Shown piece after piece: positions 12,021 through 20,600 of a DNA stretch of 25,342 nucleotides. Made by a program: the position numbers and the translations under genes. The notes below the pieces were generated by a model. It was not told the DNA's origin and searched no databases. It was given only the letters and a program-made list of their open reading frames with translations. Position 1 is the stretch's first letter. Each line of letters opens with the position of its first letter. Source of the DNA: an uncultured Trueperaceae bacterium (GTDB lineage: Bacteria > Deinococcota > Deinococci > Deinococcales > Trueperaceae); contig CALCHY010000278.1 in the NCBI GenBank assembly GCA_937907415.1, forward strand, positions 1-25,342. The letters are read 5' to 3'.

Positions 12021-13050
12021 GCGCATTGCTTTCGGCGCCTCCTTGGCGCTCTCCAATTCGACTGAGCCGCCGACGGAGTTCCTGATCTGGGGTTACGGCG
12101 CGACCACCTTCCGGTGGGTCGACGGTGACGAGCACACGGTTGTCCTCACACCGGAGCTCGCGCGGGACTTGCTCACCGCGTACGCCGACCGTGGCCGGCA
12201 ACTAGCGATCGATTACAACCACGGCAGTGTGCATTCGCGTGACGATCGTGAGGCGCGAGCGGCCGGGTGGTTCGACGTTGAGCTGCGAGCTGATGGTTTG
12301 TGGGCAACCAATGTCACCTGGACGGACACCGCCGCTGCCTACATCCGCGCCCGTGAATACCGATACACATCTCCAACGTGGGCCGAGGTCGACGACGTCC
12401 CCGTCGCTCTGCAGAACCTAGCCCTGACTATCAACCCCGCGACCCTCGGGGCGTTACCCCTGGTCGCCAGCAACCACCTGACCTCAGCCGCTCCGGCGGT
12501 CGAGACGCCCCCCAACGTGGGGGCAGGAGAGGAGCCCACCGTGAGCGACGTGCCCACAGTGAGGATCGCCACCGCCCTGGGCTTGCCGGAGACGGCAGCC
12601 GGAACCGATGTCGCCCTACGCGCCGCCAGCCTGCGAGCGTTCGAGGCGACCGTCTTGGAGCGCCTCGGCGCCCCCGACCGCGAGGCGGCCGTCGCGCAGC
12701 TCGAAGCGCAAGCTGACGATCTGGCGGCGGCCACCACCCGCGTGAGCGAACTAGAGGCGCAAGCCGCGGCCGCTGAGCGCAACGAGGTCATCAGCGCCGC
12801 CGTGCGCGACGGACGCCTGACACCCGCGCAAGCAGCGGACGGCGGCTGGGCTCGCTCGCAGCCGGTCGCCGCGCTGCGCGAGTTCTTGGCGTCGGCGCCG
12901 CGCGTGGTGCCCGTCGGTGAGGTCCGCGCTGGCGAGGAGCTGCCGGCCGAGAAGACCTTCGCGGACATGAGCGGCCCGGAACGGGCGCGGCTGTACAACG
13001 CCGACAAGGCCCGTTACGTTGAGCTCCGCAAGGCCAATCTCGGCTACTGA
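12007..13050 (+). CDS. prohead protease, Mu I-like, with C-terminal scaffold region
   Basis: ATG 12007 (ribosome site GGAG at 11996-11999). The 347-residue protein has the features of Mu gpI: IDYNHG with the conserved H72, GWFDVELRADGLWA, and EYRYTSPTW (117-125), all typical of this prohead protease family. The C-terminal half (about 230-265) is a coiled coil (AQLEAQADDLAAATTRVSEL), followed by acidic and charged segments. That half is also translated separately from an internal GTG. The protease would cleave the scaffold, and possibly other head proteins, during maturation. It sits between the F-like gene and the capsid gene, as in Mu. Confidence 0.9.
   Translation: MARTKRIAFGASLALSNSTEPPTEFLIWGYGATTFRWVDGDEHTVVLTPELARDLLTAYADRGRQLAIDYNHGSVHSRDDREARAAGWFDVELRADGLWATNVTWTDTAAAYIRAREYRYTSPTWAEVDDVPVALQNLALTINPATLGALPLVASNHLTSAAPAVETPPNVGAGEEPTVSDVPTVRIATALGLPETAAGTDVALRAASLRAFEATVLERLGAPDREAAVAQLEAQADDLAAATTRVSELEAQAAAAERNEVISAAVRDGRLTPAQAADGGWARSQPVAALREFLASAPRVVPVGEVRAGEELPAEKTFADMSGPERARLYNADKARYVELRKANLGY
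12541..13050 (+). CDS. scaffolding protein nested in the protease gene, Mu Z-like
   Basis: GTG 12541 is in frame with the protease and preceded by AGGAGAGGAG at 12526-12535. It gives a 169-residue product beginning MSDVPTVRIATALGLPETAA. It covers the coiled-coil and charged C-terminal half, without the protease domain. In Mu the scaffold Z is made in the same way from an internal start in I. The product would line the inside of the procapsid and be removed by the protease. The internal start is visible; separate translation here is inferred from the Mu precedent. Confidence 0.75.
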   Translation: MSDVPTVRIATALGLPETAAGTDVALRAASLRAFEATVLERLGAPDREAAVAQLEAQADDLAAATTRVSELEAQAAAAERNEVISAAVRDGRLTPAQAADGGWARSQPVAALREFLASAPRVVPVGEVRAGEELPAEKTFADMSGPERARLYNADKARYVELRKANLGY

Positions 13051-13100
13051 CCGTCCCTAACCCGCTCGTCATCCTCGATCGCCGCACGCAGCGGCAACCC

Positions 13101-13121
13101 GCCCCGGCAGCGCGCCGGGGC
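13101..13121 (+). promoter_or_regulatory. GC-rich hairpin just upstream of the capsid gene
   Basis: GCCCCGGC (13101-13108) pairs with GCCGGGGC (13114-13121) around AGCGC, ending a few bases before the capsid ribosome site TTAGGAGG. Without a T run it is unlikely to terminate. It may protect or mark the 5' end of a processed capsid mRNA. Confidence 0.45.
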
Positions 13122-13139
13122 TTGCCTTAGGAGGCACCA

Positions 13140-14000
13140 ATGGCCGGTTCAGTATCCAGTGATTTCTTCGTCCCCGAGGTGCTCGCCGACGCTATGGCAG
13201 GCGCCCTGGCGGGCCGCCTGGCGCTTGATGGCACGGGCGCGTTCAACATTGTTGACGGATTGCCCGGCAGCGAACGCGCTGGCAACACCATCAACATCCC
13301 CTACTTCGGCCACATCGGTGAACTCGAGAGCCGCACTGACGGGCAGGCGCTCACGGTAGCGACGCTCACCTCGACGGCCGAGACCAGCACCGTGGTTCGT
13401 GCCGGTAAAGCCTTCGAGATTACCAACTGGGCGCAACGCGCCGCCGCCGGCGACCCGTACTCGGAAGGCGCTCGCCAGATGGCCGACTCGGTCATCCGGC
13501 AGTTCGACCGCGCCGCGCTCACCGCCGCTCTCGCCACTAACCTCACCCTCGACCGCAAGAGCGCCGCGCTGGCGTACACGCACTTTGTGGAGTTGCTCGA
13601 CCTGTTCGGCGACGAGCAGGAGGACGTCGTCGGATTCGCGATGCACAGCAAGATACTCGCGTCACTGCGGGGTATCAAGGACACGAGCGGCCGCCTGATC
13701 TTCGTCGATGCTCGGGCTGATGGTCGCCCCACCGTCTTCGGCTTGCCCGTTTTCGTAAGCGATCGCAACACCGTCACGGCTGATGGTGGCGGGACTGGTG
13801 TGGACACCTACAAGACAATCGCGCTCAAGCGTGGCGCCGGCGTGATCTGGCGAGCTGACGGCCCCCGCGTCGACACCGACAAGGACATCCTCGCTGATAG
13901 TAAGGTCGCGAGCGTCAACCTCTACTACGCGGTGCATCTCTACAAGAAGTACCCCGGCAACACGAAGATCGGCGCCGCCGTCATCGAGACCCGCGCCTGA
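13140..14000 (+). CDS. major capsid protein, HK97-fold type
   Basis: ATG 13140 follows TTAGGAGG with a good spacer. The 286-residue protein has an N-terminal segment with hydrophobic and turn residues, then the block TINIPYFGHIGELESRTDGQ. A region rich in strands and helices follows (AFEITNWAQRAAAGDPYSEG, AALTAALATNLTL). The C-terminal part has GFAMHSKILASLRGI, IFVDARADGRPTVFGLPVFV and GAGVIWRADGPRV, which match the coat-protein plan of HK97-fold capsids. The sequence is not a clear match to Mu gpT by eye, so the capsid may have been exchanged relative to the Mu-like genes beside it. Position after protease/scaffold and the strong ribosome site support a highly produced structural protein. 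Confidence 0.85.
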   Translation: MAGSVSSDFFVPEVLADAMAGALAGRLALDGTGAFNIVDGLPGSERAGNTINIPYFGHIGELESRTDGQALTVATLTSTAETSTVVRAGKAFEITNWAQRAAAGDPYSEGARQMADSVIRQFDRAALTAALATNLTLDRKSAALAYTHFVELLDLFGDEQEDVVGFAMHSKILASLRGIKDTSGRLIFVDARADGRPTVFGLPVFVSDRNTVTADGGGTGVDTYKTIALKRGAGVIWRADGPRVDTDKDILADSKVASVNLYYAVHLYKKYPGNTKIGAAVIETRA

Positions 14001-14018
14001 TCGAGGCACGCCAACTGC

Positions 14019-14040
14019 AGCCCGGCCGAGTGGCCGGGCT
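14019..14040 (+). promoter_or_regulatory. 9-bp perfect hairpin downstream of the capsid gene
   Basis: AGCCCGGCC (14019-14027) pairs with GGCCGGGCT (14032-14040) around GAGT, 18 bases after the capsid stop. No T tract follows, so it is a poor intrinsic terminator. With the hairpin upstream of the capsid it brackets that gene. Confidence 0.5.
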
Positions 14041-14065
14041 CACCCCTTCGTGAGAGGAGCAACCC

Positions 14066-14368
14066 ATGGGCATGCTCATGCATCGCCACGAGTCCTTCCG
14101 CAACCGCCACGAGGCGGCCGCGGTTGAAACGACGCCCGAACCGCCGGTCGTCGTGCTGCGGTTTGAAGAGATGACCGTGGCGCAGCTGCGCGTGTTCGCG
14201 GCCGGTCAAGGCATCGAGCTTGGTAAGGCTCGGCTGAGACCCCAGCTGCTGGCCGTCATCGACCAGGCGCTCACGGAGCGCGCCAACGCCGAGCTCGAAG
14301 CGGCCAGCGAGAACCAGGAACCCGTCGCCAACCCTGACGACCAAGAGGGCTCCGGCCTCACCGACTAG
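14066..14368 (+). CDS. small head-tail region protein with a Rho-N/LEM-like helical motif (100 aa)
   Basis: ATG 14066 follows GAGAGGAG. The 100-residue protein contains EEMTVAQLRVFAAGQGIELG (about residues 34-53) followed by a basic helix (KARLRPQLLAVIDQAL). This is the pattern of the short helix-extended-loop motif found in Rho N-terminal and HeH/LEM domains that several phages carry after their capsid genes. The ends are disordered and acidic. It may be a decoration or head-tail joining protein. The motif is suggestive only. Confidence 0.65.
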   Translation: MGMLMHRHESFRNRHEAAAVETTPEPPVVVLRFEEMTVAQLRVFAAGQGIELGKARLRPQLLAVIDQALTERANAELEAASENQEPVANPDDQEGSGLTD

Positions 14369-14383
14369 AGAGGAGGGCTTACC

Positions 14384-14785
14384 GTGGCTGGGTACCTGAC
14401 TGACATGCAACTCGTTGACAATCACTTGCCCGGCGACGTGGCCACTACCTCCACGGTCACTGATCGCGCTGCCTGGATCGACGCCGCCAGCGCCGAAGCC
14501 GACGGTTACCTCCGTCGAGCCGGTTACACGCTACCGCTATCCGACGTCGGCGCTGACCTGGCGGCCGCCGTCGGGTCAATCGCGGCGTACCACCTGGCCG
14601 TCAAGCTCGGCTTGTTGCCGGAGCCGGCGGCGCAGTCCGGCTTGTACTTGCGTTACAAGGCGGCCATCGAGTGGTTGCGTGGCGTGGCCAGCGGGGCGAT
14701 CACCCCGATCGTCGTCGGCGGCGACCCAAGCGACGACACCAGCGCCGCGCCGTTGGTCGATACCGACCCTAGGCGGGACTGGTAA
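14384..14785 (+). CDS. Mu gp36-like head-tail connector (DUF1320 type)
   Basis: GTG 14384 preceded by GAGAGGAGGG. The 133-residue protein is helical with the gp36 pattern. The N-terminal region bears AAWIDAASAEADGYLRRAGY (about 27-46), followed by LPLSDVGADLAAAVGSIAAY and a terminal acidic loop. Such proteins form the neck ring that links portal and tail. It is followed after 2 bases by the G-like gene, as in Mu. I am fairly confident of the family from this ordering and the AEADGYLR element. Confidence 0.8.
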   Translation: MAGYLTDMQLVDNHLPGDVATTSTVTDRAAWIDAASAEADGYLRRAGYTLPLSDVGADLAAAVGSIAAYHLAVKLGLLPEPAAQSGLYLRYKAAIEWLRGVASGAITPIVVGGDPSDDTSAAPLVDTDPRRDW

Positions 14786-14787
14786 AC

Positions 14788-15270
14788 GTGTTCGAGCTAT
14801 CGATCACTGACGACATTCCCGACCTGCAGCGCCTGATCGAGAAACTGGAGCCGCGGCAGTTGTCCGGCGCCATGAAGAACATCGGTGAGGCAGGCGTCGG
14901 CCTCGCTCGCGAGTCGTTCCAGATGGGCAAGAACCCATACGGGGAGGCGTGGGCGCCGCTGAAAGAGTCGACGCTGGAGGCGTTCGTCGGCCGGGGCGGT
15001 AGGCAGCGCAAGTCGTACGGCGCCAGGCCGCTCGTCCGCACCTCGACGCTCATGAGTAGCCTCAACTGGAGCCTCGTCATGGACGGCAGCGCCGTCGCTA
15101 TCGGCGTCTCGCAGAGGTACGGCAAGTACCACCAGGGCGACCCGGATATTCCCAGCAAGGGCATCGTGCCGCAGCGGGCGTTTCTCCCGATCGAGGATCG
15201 CGGCTTGCCGGAAGCGTGGCGCGAAGAGCTAATTGACGCGGTCGAAAGCTACTTGGGGGTTGACGCATGA
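14788..15270 (+). CDS. Mu G-like virion morphogenesis protein (tail completion)
   Basis: GTG 14788. The 160-residue protein has the layout of the phage virion morphogenesis family (Mu gpG, PF05069 type). An N-terminal helix pair leads to ARESFQMGKNPYGEAWAPLK. A turn follows around RPLVRTSTLMSSLNWSLVMD, then YHQGD and the C-terminal PQRAFLPIEDRGLPEAWREE. These proteins are part of the neck or tail-completion machinery. The stop overlaps the following ATG (ATGA). Confidence 0.85.
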   Translation: MFELSITDDIPDLQRLIEKLEPRQLSGAMKNIGEAGVGLARESFQMGKNPYGEAWAPLKESTLEAFVGRGGRQRKSYGARPLVRTSTLMSSLNWSLVMDGSAVAIGVSQRYGKYHQGDPDIPSKGIVPQRAFLPIEDRGLPEAWREELIDAVESYLGVDA

Positions 15271-15692
15271 ATTTCCTCGGAGCGGCTGACGCCCTTAAGG
15301 ACATCGTGGCCGATGTGCCCAACGTCAAAGTTGCGGTGATCGGCATCAACCAGAGTTGGCCGTCGACGCCCGCCGTCGAGGTGATCCCGGTCGGGTTCGA
15401 CCTCAACACTATTGCGGCGGGCAACCTCGATCAGGACGCCAACGGCGTTATCTACATCGCAGTGTACGTGGCCATGACGGCCAACCTGGAGGACGACGAA
15501 CGCCTCCTGTTGCCGATCGTGGAGGGCGTTATCGACGCGCTGCGCGACTCAAGCCTGGATCGCACGCTGGGCGGGCTGGTCGAGGATGTGCGCCCCACCC
15601 GCGTTGAGTTCGACGTCGTCAAGCGTAATGGCCGCAGCTATCGCTCCGCTCTCGTGCAGCTCGTCGTTGGTGACCTCACCAGCGCCATCTAG
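15267..15692 (+). CDS. probable tail terminator protein (141 aa)
   Basis: ATG 15267 in an ATGA overlap with the G-like gene. The 141-residue product has an alpha-beta pattern (helix, VKVAVIGINQSWPSTPAVEV, then YIAVYVAMTANLEDDERLLL, a helix and TRVEFDVVKRNGRSYRSALV) as in the lambda gpU-type tail terminators, which cap the tail tube and attach it to the head. Its place between the G-like gene and the tail tube supports this. The similarity is structural in style and not proven. Confidence 0.65.
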   Translation: MNFLGAADALKDIVADVPNVKVAVIGINQSWPSTPAVEVIPVGFDLNTIAAGNLDQDANGVIYIAVYVAMTANLEDDERLLLPIVEGVIDALRDSSLDRTLGGLVEDVRPTRVEFDVVKRNGRSYRSALVQLVVGDLTSAI

Positions 15693-15699
15693 GAGGCCC

Positions 15700-15915
15700 A
15701 TGCCCAGAGTCCGTTACACCCCCGTTCGAGGCGGCCGTTACGTGTCGCCGCAACTCACGCCCGGGCAGATGCTCGAAGTCAGCCAGGCCGAGGCGGAACA
15801 CCTGGTCAGCACCGGCGCGTTCGAGCTGATCGAGGTTGCGGCCGCCGCGGCCACGGCCGAAGTGCTGGCCGCTGAACCCGCCCAGGCGCCGTCGAAGCGT
15901 AAGGAGGCCAAATAA
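15700..15915 (+). CDS. small Mu gp38-like protein (DUF2635 type)
   Basis: ATG 15700 with AGGAGG at 15691-15696, only 8 bases after the upstream stop. The 71-residue protein starts MPRVRYTPVRGGRYVSPQLT and has a basic N-terminal half followed by helices (EVSQAEAEHLVSTGAFELIE) and a lysine-rich tail. Short proteins of this type precede the tail-tube or sheath gene in Mu-like phages. The exact role is not established. The stop overlaps the following ATG (TAATG). Confidence 0.65.
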   Translation: MPRVRYTPVRGGRYVSPQLTPGQMLEVSQAEAEHLVSTGAFELIEVAAAAATAEVLAAEPAQAPSKRKEAK

Positions 15916-16850
15916 TGGCTAGTGGTCGTCAAGGACTGATCGGAATCGGTAAGGAGACCGCGTTCGGCACTCCCGTGCCCGCCACCGTGTTCTTCAACGG
16001 CACCGAGTCGCTGAGTGAGACGCGGGCGCGGTTGCGCGAAGCGATGACGTTCGGGAGCCGGGCGTTGCAGCCCGCCGACGCTGGCCGGTTGCGCATCAAC
16101 GGCAATATCGACGGCATGCACGCGCGGCCCGGCGGCCTCGGGCACCTGCTCCGCGCGGCCTTGGGGGAGCCAGTCACGACGGGCGCCAGCACTCCGTACA
16201 CGCACTCGTTCAAGCCTGCCGCCGCGAAGTTTTCGGCCGACGCGGCGCTGCCGTCGTACTCGATCACGGTTAAGCGCAGCGCCAGCGTGATCCATCAGTA
16301 CGCGGGTGCGCAACTCAACACGCTCACGCTCAACCAGCCGATGGACGGGGCGCTCGAGGTGAGCAGCGCCTGGATCGCCAAGGGCGTCGCGGACGTGGCG
16401 GCACCGACGCTGGTGCAGGAAACAGCCGGCCGGCTCCGGTACAACCAGTTGGTCGTGACCCGCGGCGGGGCCGCCTTCACGCTCCTCGAGAGCGTCGGAA
16501 TCACCATCAACAACAACCTCGAGGTCGAGGAGTTGCTCGACGGCACGCACGAGATCACCGGGACGGACTTCGGCGACTCGCAGATCGCCATCAGTCTGTC
16601 GGCAACGTTCCGCGACACGCTCGCGTACGCGGACTTCAAGGCCAACACGACCGCTGCGTGGTCGTTCAAGTGGACGTCTGGCGCCGACAGCCTCGAGATT
16701 AAGGTGCCGAAGCTCAACATCGACACGTGGGGCGCCCCGATCAGCGGCCCAGGCCGCATGACGGTGAGCGCCACCGGGCAGGCGGAGTACGACTCCGTCG
16801 CAGGCCACGGCCTCGAAGTCATCCTCATCAACTCCACCGCCACCTACTAA
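15915..16850 (+). CDS. tail tube protein
   Basis: ATG 15915 follows AAGGAGG. The 311-residue protein begins MASGRQGLIGIGKETAFGTP. It has the segment GLGHLLRAALGEPVTTGAST then PYTHSFKP, which is the usual signature of long-tailed siphophage tube proteins. The long C-terminal half is rich in strands (LRYNQLVVTRGGAAFTLLES and later PKLNIDTWGAPISGPGRMTV). No separate sheath gene exists in the region, so the tail is most likely non-contractile. It is located between the tail terminator and the chaperone genes, the expected order. Confidence 0.85.
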   Translation: MASGRQGLIGIGKETAFGTPVPATVFFNGTESLSETRARLREAMTFGSRALQPADAGRLRINGNIDGMHARPGGLGHLLRAALGEPVTTGASTPYTHSFKPAAAKFSADAALPSYSITVKRSASVIHQYAGAQLNTLTLNQPMDGALEVSSAWIAKGVADVAAPTLVQETAGRLRYNQLVVTRGGAAFTLLESVGITINNNLEVEELLDGTHEITGTDFGDSQIAISLSATFRDTLAYADFKANTTAAWSFKWTSGADSLEIKVPKLNIDTWGAPISGPGRMTVSATGQAEYDSVAGHGLEVILINSTATY

Positions 16851-16860
16851 GGGGGTCGCC

Positions 16861-17439
16861 GTGAACGCAATCTCTAAACTCAAGTCGGCGGCCACCAAGG
16901 CCATCGAGCTCCCGAACCTCACCCAGGACCTGCGCGACGCTGGCGAGATCGGGCCAAACGACGTCGTTCAGGTGCGGCTCCGCCGCGTGCGAGCCGCCGA
17001 GGTCATCGCAGAGACCGGCACCACGCCGCTCCTCTACAGCCTGGCGCGTGACCGACAACAGGGCGAGACGAACGAAGAATTCGCCGCCCGCCTACAGGAC
17101 AAGATGCTCGACGACCCGCAGGCCATCCAGGACACGCAGCGCCAGCACCTCGCCACGCAGGTGGCTGTGGTCACGTTGGGCGTGATTGGCATCAGCATCG
17201 CGCCAGTGGACGCGCCAGCATGGGAGCCGCTGACGCTCACCGCCAACGGCGAGGCCACCGTCGACATCCTCGGCCGCGACCTCGAGCTGGTGCACGACGC
17301 AATAACGGAGTTCGCCAGCTTGCCGTACGGGCGGATGGGCAGGGCCGCTGGCACTGAGGCGTTTCCTGCGCGGGAACCTAGTGCTAGTGGTGAGCCGGGC
17401 AGCAGCGGCGTACGGGCTGACACCGAGCCAGTTCCTTAA
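16861..17439 (+). CDS. tail assembly chaperone, short (G-type) product
   Basis: GTG 16861 with GGGGG at 16852-16856. The 192-residue protein starts MNAISKLKSAATKAIELPNL, with mixed helices and strands and a disordered C terminus (AREPSASGEPGSSG). Its position between tail tube and tape measure is that of the lambda G gene, whose product helps assemble the tail shaft on the tape measure. A second frame overlaps its end and continues past it, as in the G/GT arrangement. The zero-frame C-terminal tail is low-complexity, suggesting that the biological product often continues in the other frame. Confidence 0.75.
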   Translation: MNAISKLKSAATKAIELPNLTQDLRDAGEIGPNDVVQVRLRRVRAAEVIAETGTTPLLYSLARDRQQGETNEEFAARLQDKMLDDPQAIQDTQRQHLATQVAVVTLGVIGISIAPVDAPAWEPLTLTANGEATVDILGRDLELVHDAITEFASLPYGRMGRAAGTEAFPAREPSASGEPGSSGVRADTEPVP

Positions 17440-17572
17440 CCGGCCGTTCGGCGAAGTCGCTCTAGACCTGGCGGTCTACGGCGCCGACATGGCTGACCAA
17501 ACCGCACAACTCGAACAGCAGCGGTTCAAGTCCGGCGGGGGCAGCAGCGTCCCGCCGGAGTGGAGCGGCTAG
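17381..17572 (+). CDS. tail assembly chaperone, T-type extension reached by frameshift
   Basis: This frame is open from 17306 (after TAA at 17303) to the stop at 17572. The part from GTG 17381 gives 63 residues containing AAAAYGLTPSQFLNRPFGEV, the look of a T domain that binds the tape measure. It lies +1 (or -2) to the upstream chaperone frame and overlaps it by about 60 bases. No ribosome site precedes GTG 17381, so a shift in the overlap is more likely than a separate start. One candidate is TTT-C at 17362-17365, where phenylalanine tRNA could move to TTC. Confidence 0.6.
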   Translation: MLVVSRAAAAYGLTPSQFLNRPFGEVALDLAVYGADMADQTAQLEQQRFKSGGGSSVPPEWSG

Positions 17573-17582
17573 CAGGCTGACG

Positions 17583-17596
17583 GCGCCGCGCGGCGC
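17583..17596. repeat. 14-bp perfect palindrome before the tape measure gene
   Basis: GCGCCGCGCGGCGC is a perfect palindrome located between the chaperone stop and the ribosome site (GAAGGGGA) of the tape measure. With no loop it would form a cruciform or a protein site rather than a good RNA hairpin. It may be chance in such GC-rich DNA. Confidence 0.35.
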
Positions 17597-17613
17597 GGGA
17601 AGGGGATTGGCCA

Positions 17614-20600
17614 ATGGCAAGTAACTCGGTCGAGATCCTGATCCGCGCCCGCGACGGCGCAACGAAAACCCTGGAGGAGGTTCGTGCCGGAGTCAAGGGC
17701 GTCGGCGACGCCGCCCGAGCGGGACTCAAAGATCTGCGGGACTACCAGACGGAGCTCGAGCACCAAGCCCGAGCGCTAGAGGACGTCGCCCGCCAGCAAG
17801 ACGAAACGACTGAGGAATACCGCAAGACTGTGGCTGAACTCGCCCGCGTCAAGGGCGAGCTCGGCAACGTAACGGACGAGCTCGTCAAACAGGCAAGCGA
17901 GCTCGATCGTCAAACCGCCGCACTCGACCAGCACGCCGTCACCTGGGAGCAGACGAGCAAGCGCATCGGTGGCAGCATGATCGGCCTGGGCACCAAGCTT
18001 TCGCTTGGAGTCACCGCGCCGCTCACCGCGCTTGCCGGCATCGGCGTGCAGTCGGTCATGCAGTTGGAGATGTTCTCGGAGTCGCTGAAGGTCCTGATTG
18101 GTGACGCCGAAGCCGCTAACGAGGTGTTCGACCAGCTCTACGAGTTCTCGGCTAACACGCCGTTCGATTGGAAGACGCTAACCGAGGGCACTCGTGTGCT
18201 CGCGGCGTTCGGGACTGAGGCTGCGGACATCGTGCCGACGCTGTCGGCGCTTGGCGACATCGCGGCTGGTGTGCAGACGCCCCTCAACCAGTTGGCTGAG
18301 ATTTACGGCCGCGTGCAGCTCACTGGCCGGCTCGGGATGGAGGAGGTCAACCGCCTGGCTGAGCGCGGGATTCCGATTTACACGGAGCTCGCGAAGCAGT
18401 TGGGTGTGTCGGAGAGCCAAGTCAGGGACTTGGTGTCCACTGGCGTGGTCGGGTTCCCGGAGCTCGAGGCCGTGATCACGTCCCTGACCACCGAGGGTGG
18501 CATGTTCTTCGGGATGATGGACGCCCAGAGCAAGACCGTTCAAGGGCGCTTTAACACCCTCAAGGACACGTTCGAGCAGGTGACGGACATCATCGGGGAG
18601 CGGCTCATCCCTGCCTTCGACGCCATGATCGGCGCGGCGCAGTCGGCGGTGGATTGGTTCGTCAACCTCGACGAGAGCACGCAGGGTCTGTTCGTCGGGC
18701 TGGGCGTGGCGCTGGCTGCCGCGGGCCCGCTGCTCGTTGGCTTCGGCACGCTCCTGACGCTCCTGCCGCAGCTCGTGACGGGCTTCGGGTTGCTGCGGAC
18801 GGCGATCCTGCCGTTCCTGGGGCCCGTCGGCCTCGCAGCCACGTTGGCGGTCGTGCTGGCTACGCTCGGCACGCGTTTCGTGACCGCAGACAGGGCGTTG
18901 GAGACGCACCGCGACTGGATCGACGAAGCCGCCGCCGCCTACATCGCGTACCGCGGCGAGATCCACGTCACGACCGAAGCCGAGCGGACGGCGGCGATCG
19001 AACGCCTGGCGACCACGCGTGCCGAGATGCAAGAGCGCATCAAGCTCCTGCAGGAGCTGGCGGACCAACAGAAGTCCAGCGTCCAAGGCTTCTTGGACAG
19101 CCCAATCGGCAAGTTCCTCATGCCGGGCTTCATCAAGGTGGAGGGCAGCGCGGGTTACGGCACGCTGGACGAGATCGAGCGCCTCGGCGAGGTCGTCTCG
19201 CAGATTGGCAGCGACATCGACAAGCTCGTCAGCGGCGCCAGCCGCGTCGTCGAGGTAGAGGTCGACGTCAAGCAACCACCGCCCGTCGACGTCGATGTGA
19301 CGTTCACCGGCGACGGCGCGGAGCTCCTCAAGGCCCCCGAGGAGGCGGGCCGCAGTTGGGCGGCGACGTTCGTCGAGCAGCTCGCCGCTGGCCTCAACAC
19401 CGCACGCGCTGGCTGGCGTGACGCCCTCACGGGTTTCGGAGTCCTCACCGGCGGCATACTGCGCGACGCGTTCGGCGTCGACCAGCCCGATTCGCAACTC
19501 GTCACCCTCGGTAAGGACATCGTCGGCTCGATAGCGGACGGCATCGAGCAGGCGTTCCCGAGCTTCTTCACTCGCCTCACCGCTGGTGTTCAGGCCATCA
19601 AGGGCCACGTCGCGGACGAGGCGCTTAATGCGTGGGTCGTGAGCGGCTCGTCACTGATGACCCCCACGACGCCAGCCGGGCCGCTGGGCTTCGACACCGT
19701 CCCGTTTATCCCCAGCCCGATCGGGATTGGCGGCCGCCCGATCCCCGGAGATGTTGCCGGCTTTGAGGGCAACATCGCGCAGATGAGCGAGGCGATGTTC
19801 GGGCCGCGTTCTGCTGCTGGCCGCTTCCTGGTCGACCTCGAAGCGCTCTTCCAGCGCGCTGCTCGTGAGCTAGCCCGCGCCGACCGCGTGGCCAGCTACG
19901 AGGGCCGTGACGCGTTCTACGCTGGCCAGGCCGCGCGGTTCGATGACGCCGGGACGCTCGCGTACCACAACCGCGTGATCTTCGACCCGCGCAGCGCTGG
20001 GTTCGTCCGAGACGTCGGTGTGCCTGGCGTCTTCGCTGGCGTGCCTGCCCCCCGCGACATCGGGGCGCCGGGTGAGTTCGCGACGGTGCCTACGCCCGTC
20101 GACCTGACCGGCTTCGCGCCAACCGCGAACGTCATGCCCGACCGCAGTCACCTACCAACCGAGCAGCTCGACGACCTGCTACGCAAGGAGGCGGAGGCAC
20201 GCCAGGCGGTCGTCGACGGCTTGACCACGATGAGCTCTGAAAAGGGGCCGCTCGCGAACTTCGGAGCGCAACTCCTAGCGACCGCCGCCGAAGCCGTGCC
20301 CGCCTTCGGCGCAGCCCTAGACGGCTTCGTGCAGGCCGGACCCATGGGCGCGGTGATCGCCTTCTTTTCCGAGCTCCTGATGACCAGCCAACCGATGCAA
20401 GAGGCGTTCGTGATGATCAATGAGGCGCTGGCCCCCCTGGGTGAACTCCTCGGTCGCATCATCGCGCCTGCCCTCAAGCTCCTGGGCACCGTCATCGGCT
20501 GGGTCGTCGACGCCCTCGTGGCCGTCTACAACACACTCCTCGGCTGGCTGTTCGGACGAATCGAAACCGAGCCAGCAGCAAAAGACGACATCATCACGAC

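Noticed and set aside
15738..16922. 394-residue open frame on the - strand
   Set aside because: It overlaps the tail tube gene completely; codon and residue composition are those of a shadow frame.
18178..19608. 476-residue open frame on the - strand
   Set aside because: It is antisense to the tape measure protein, with low-complexity arginine/leucine/glutamate composition and no start signals.
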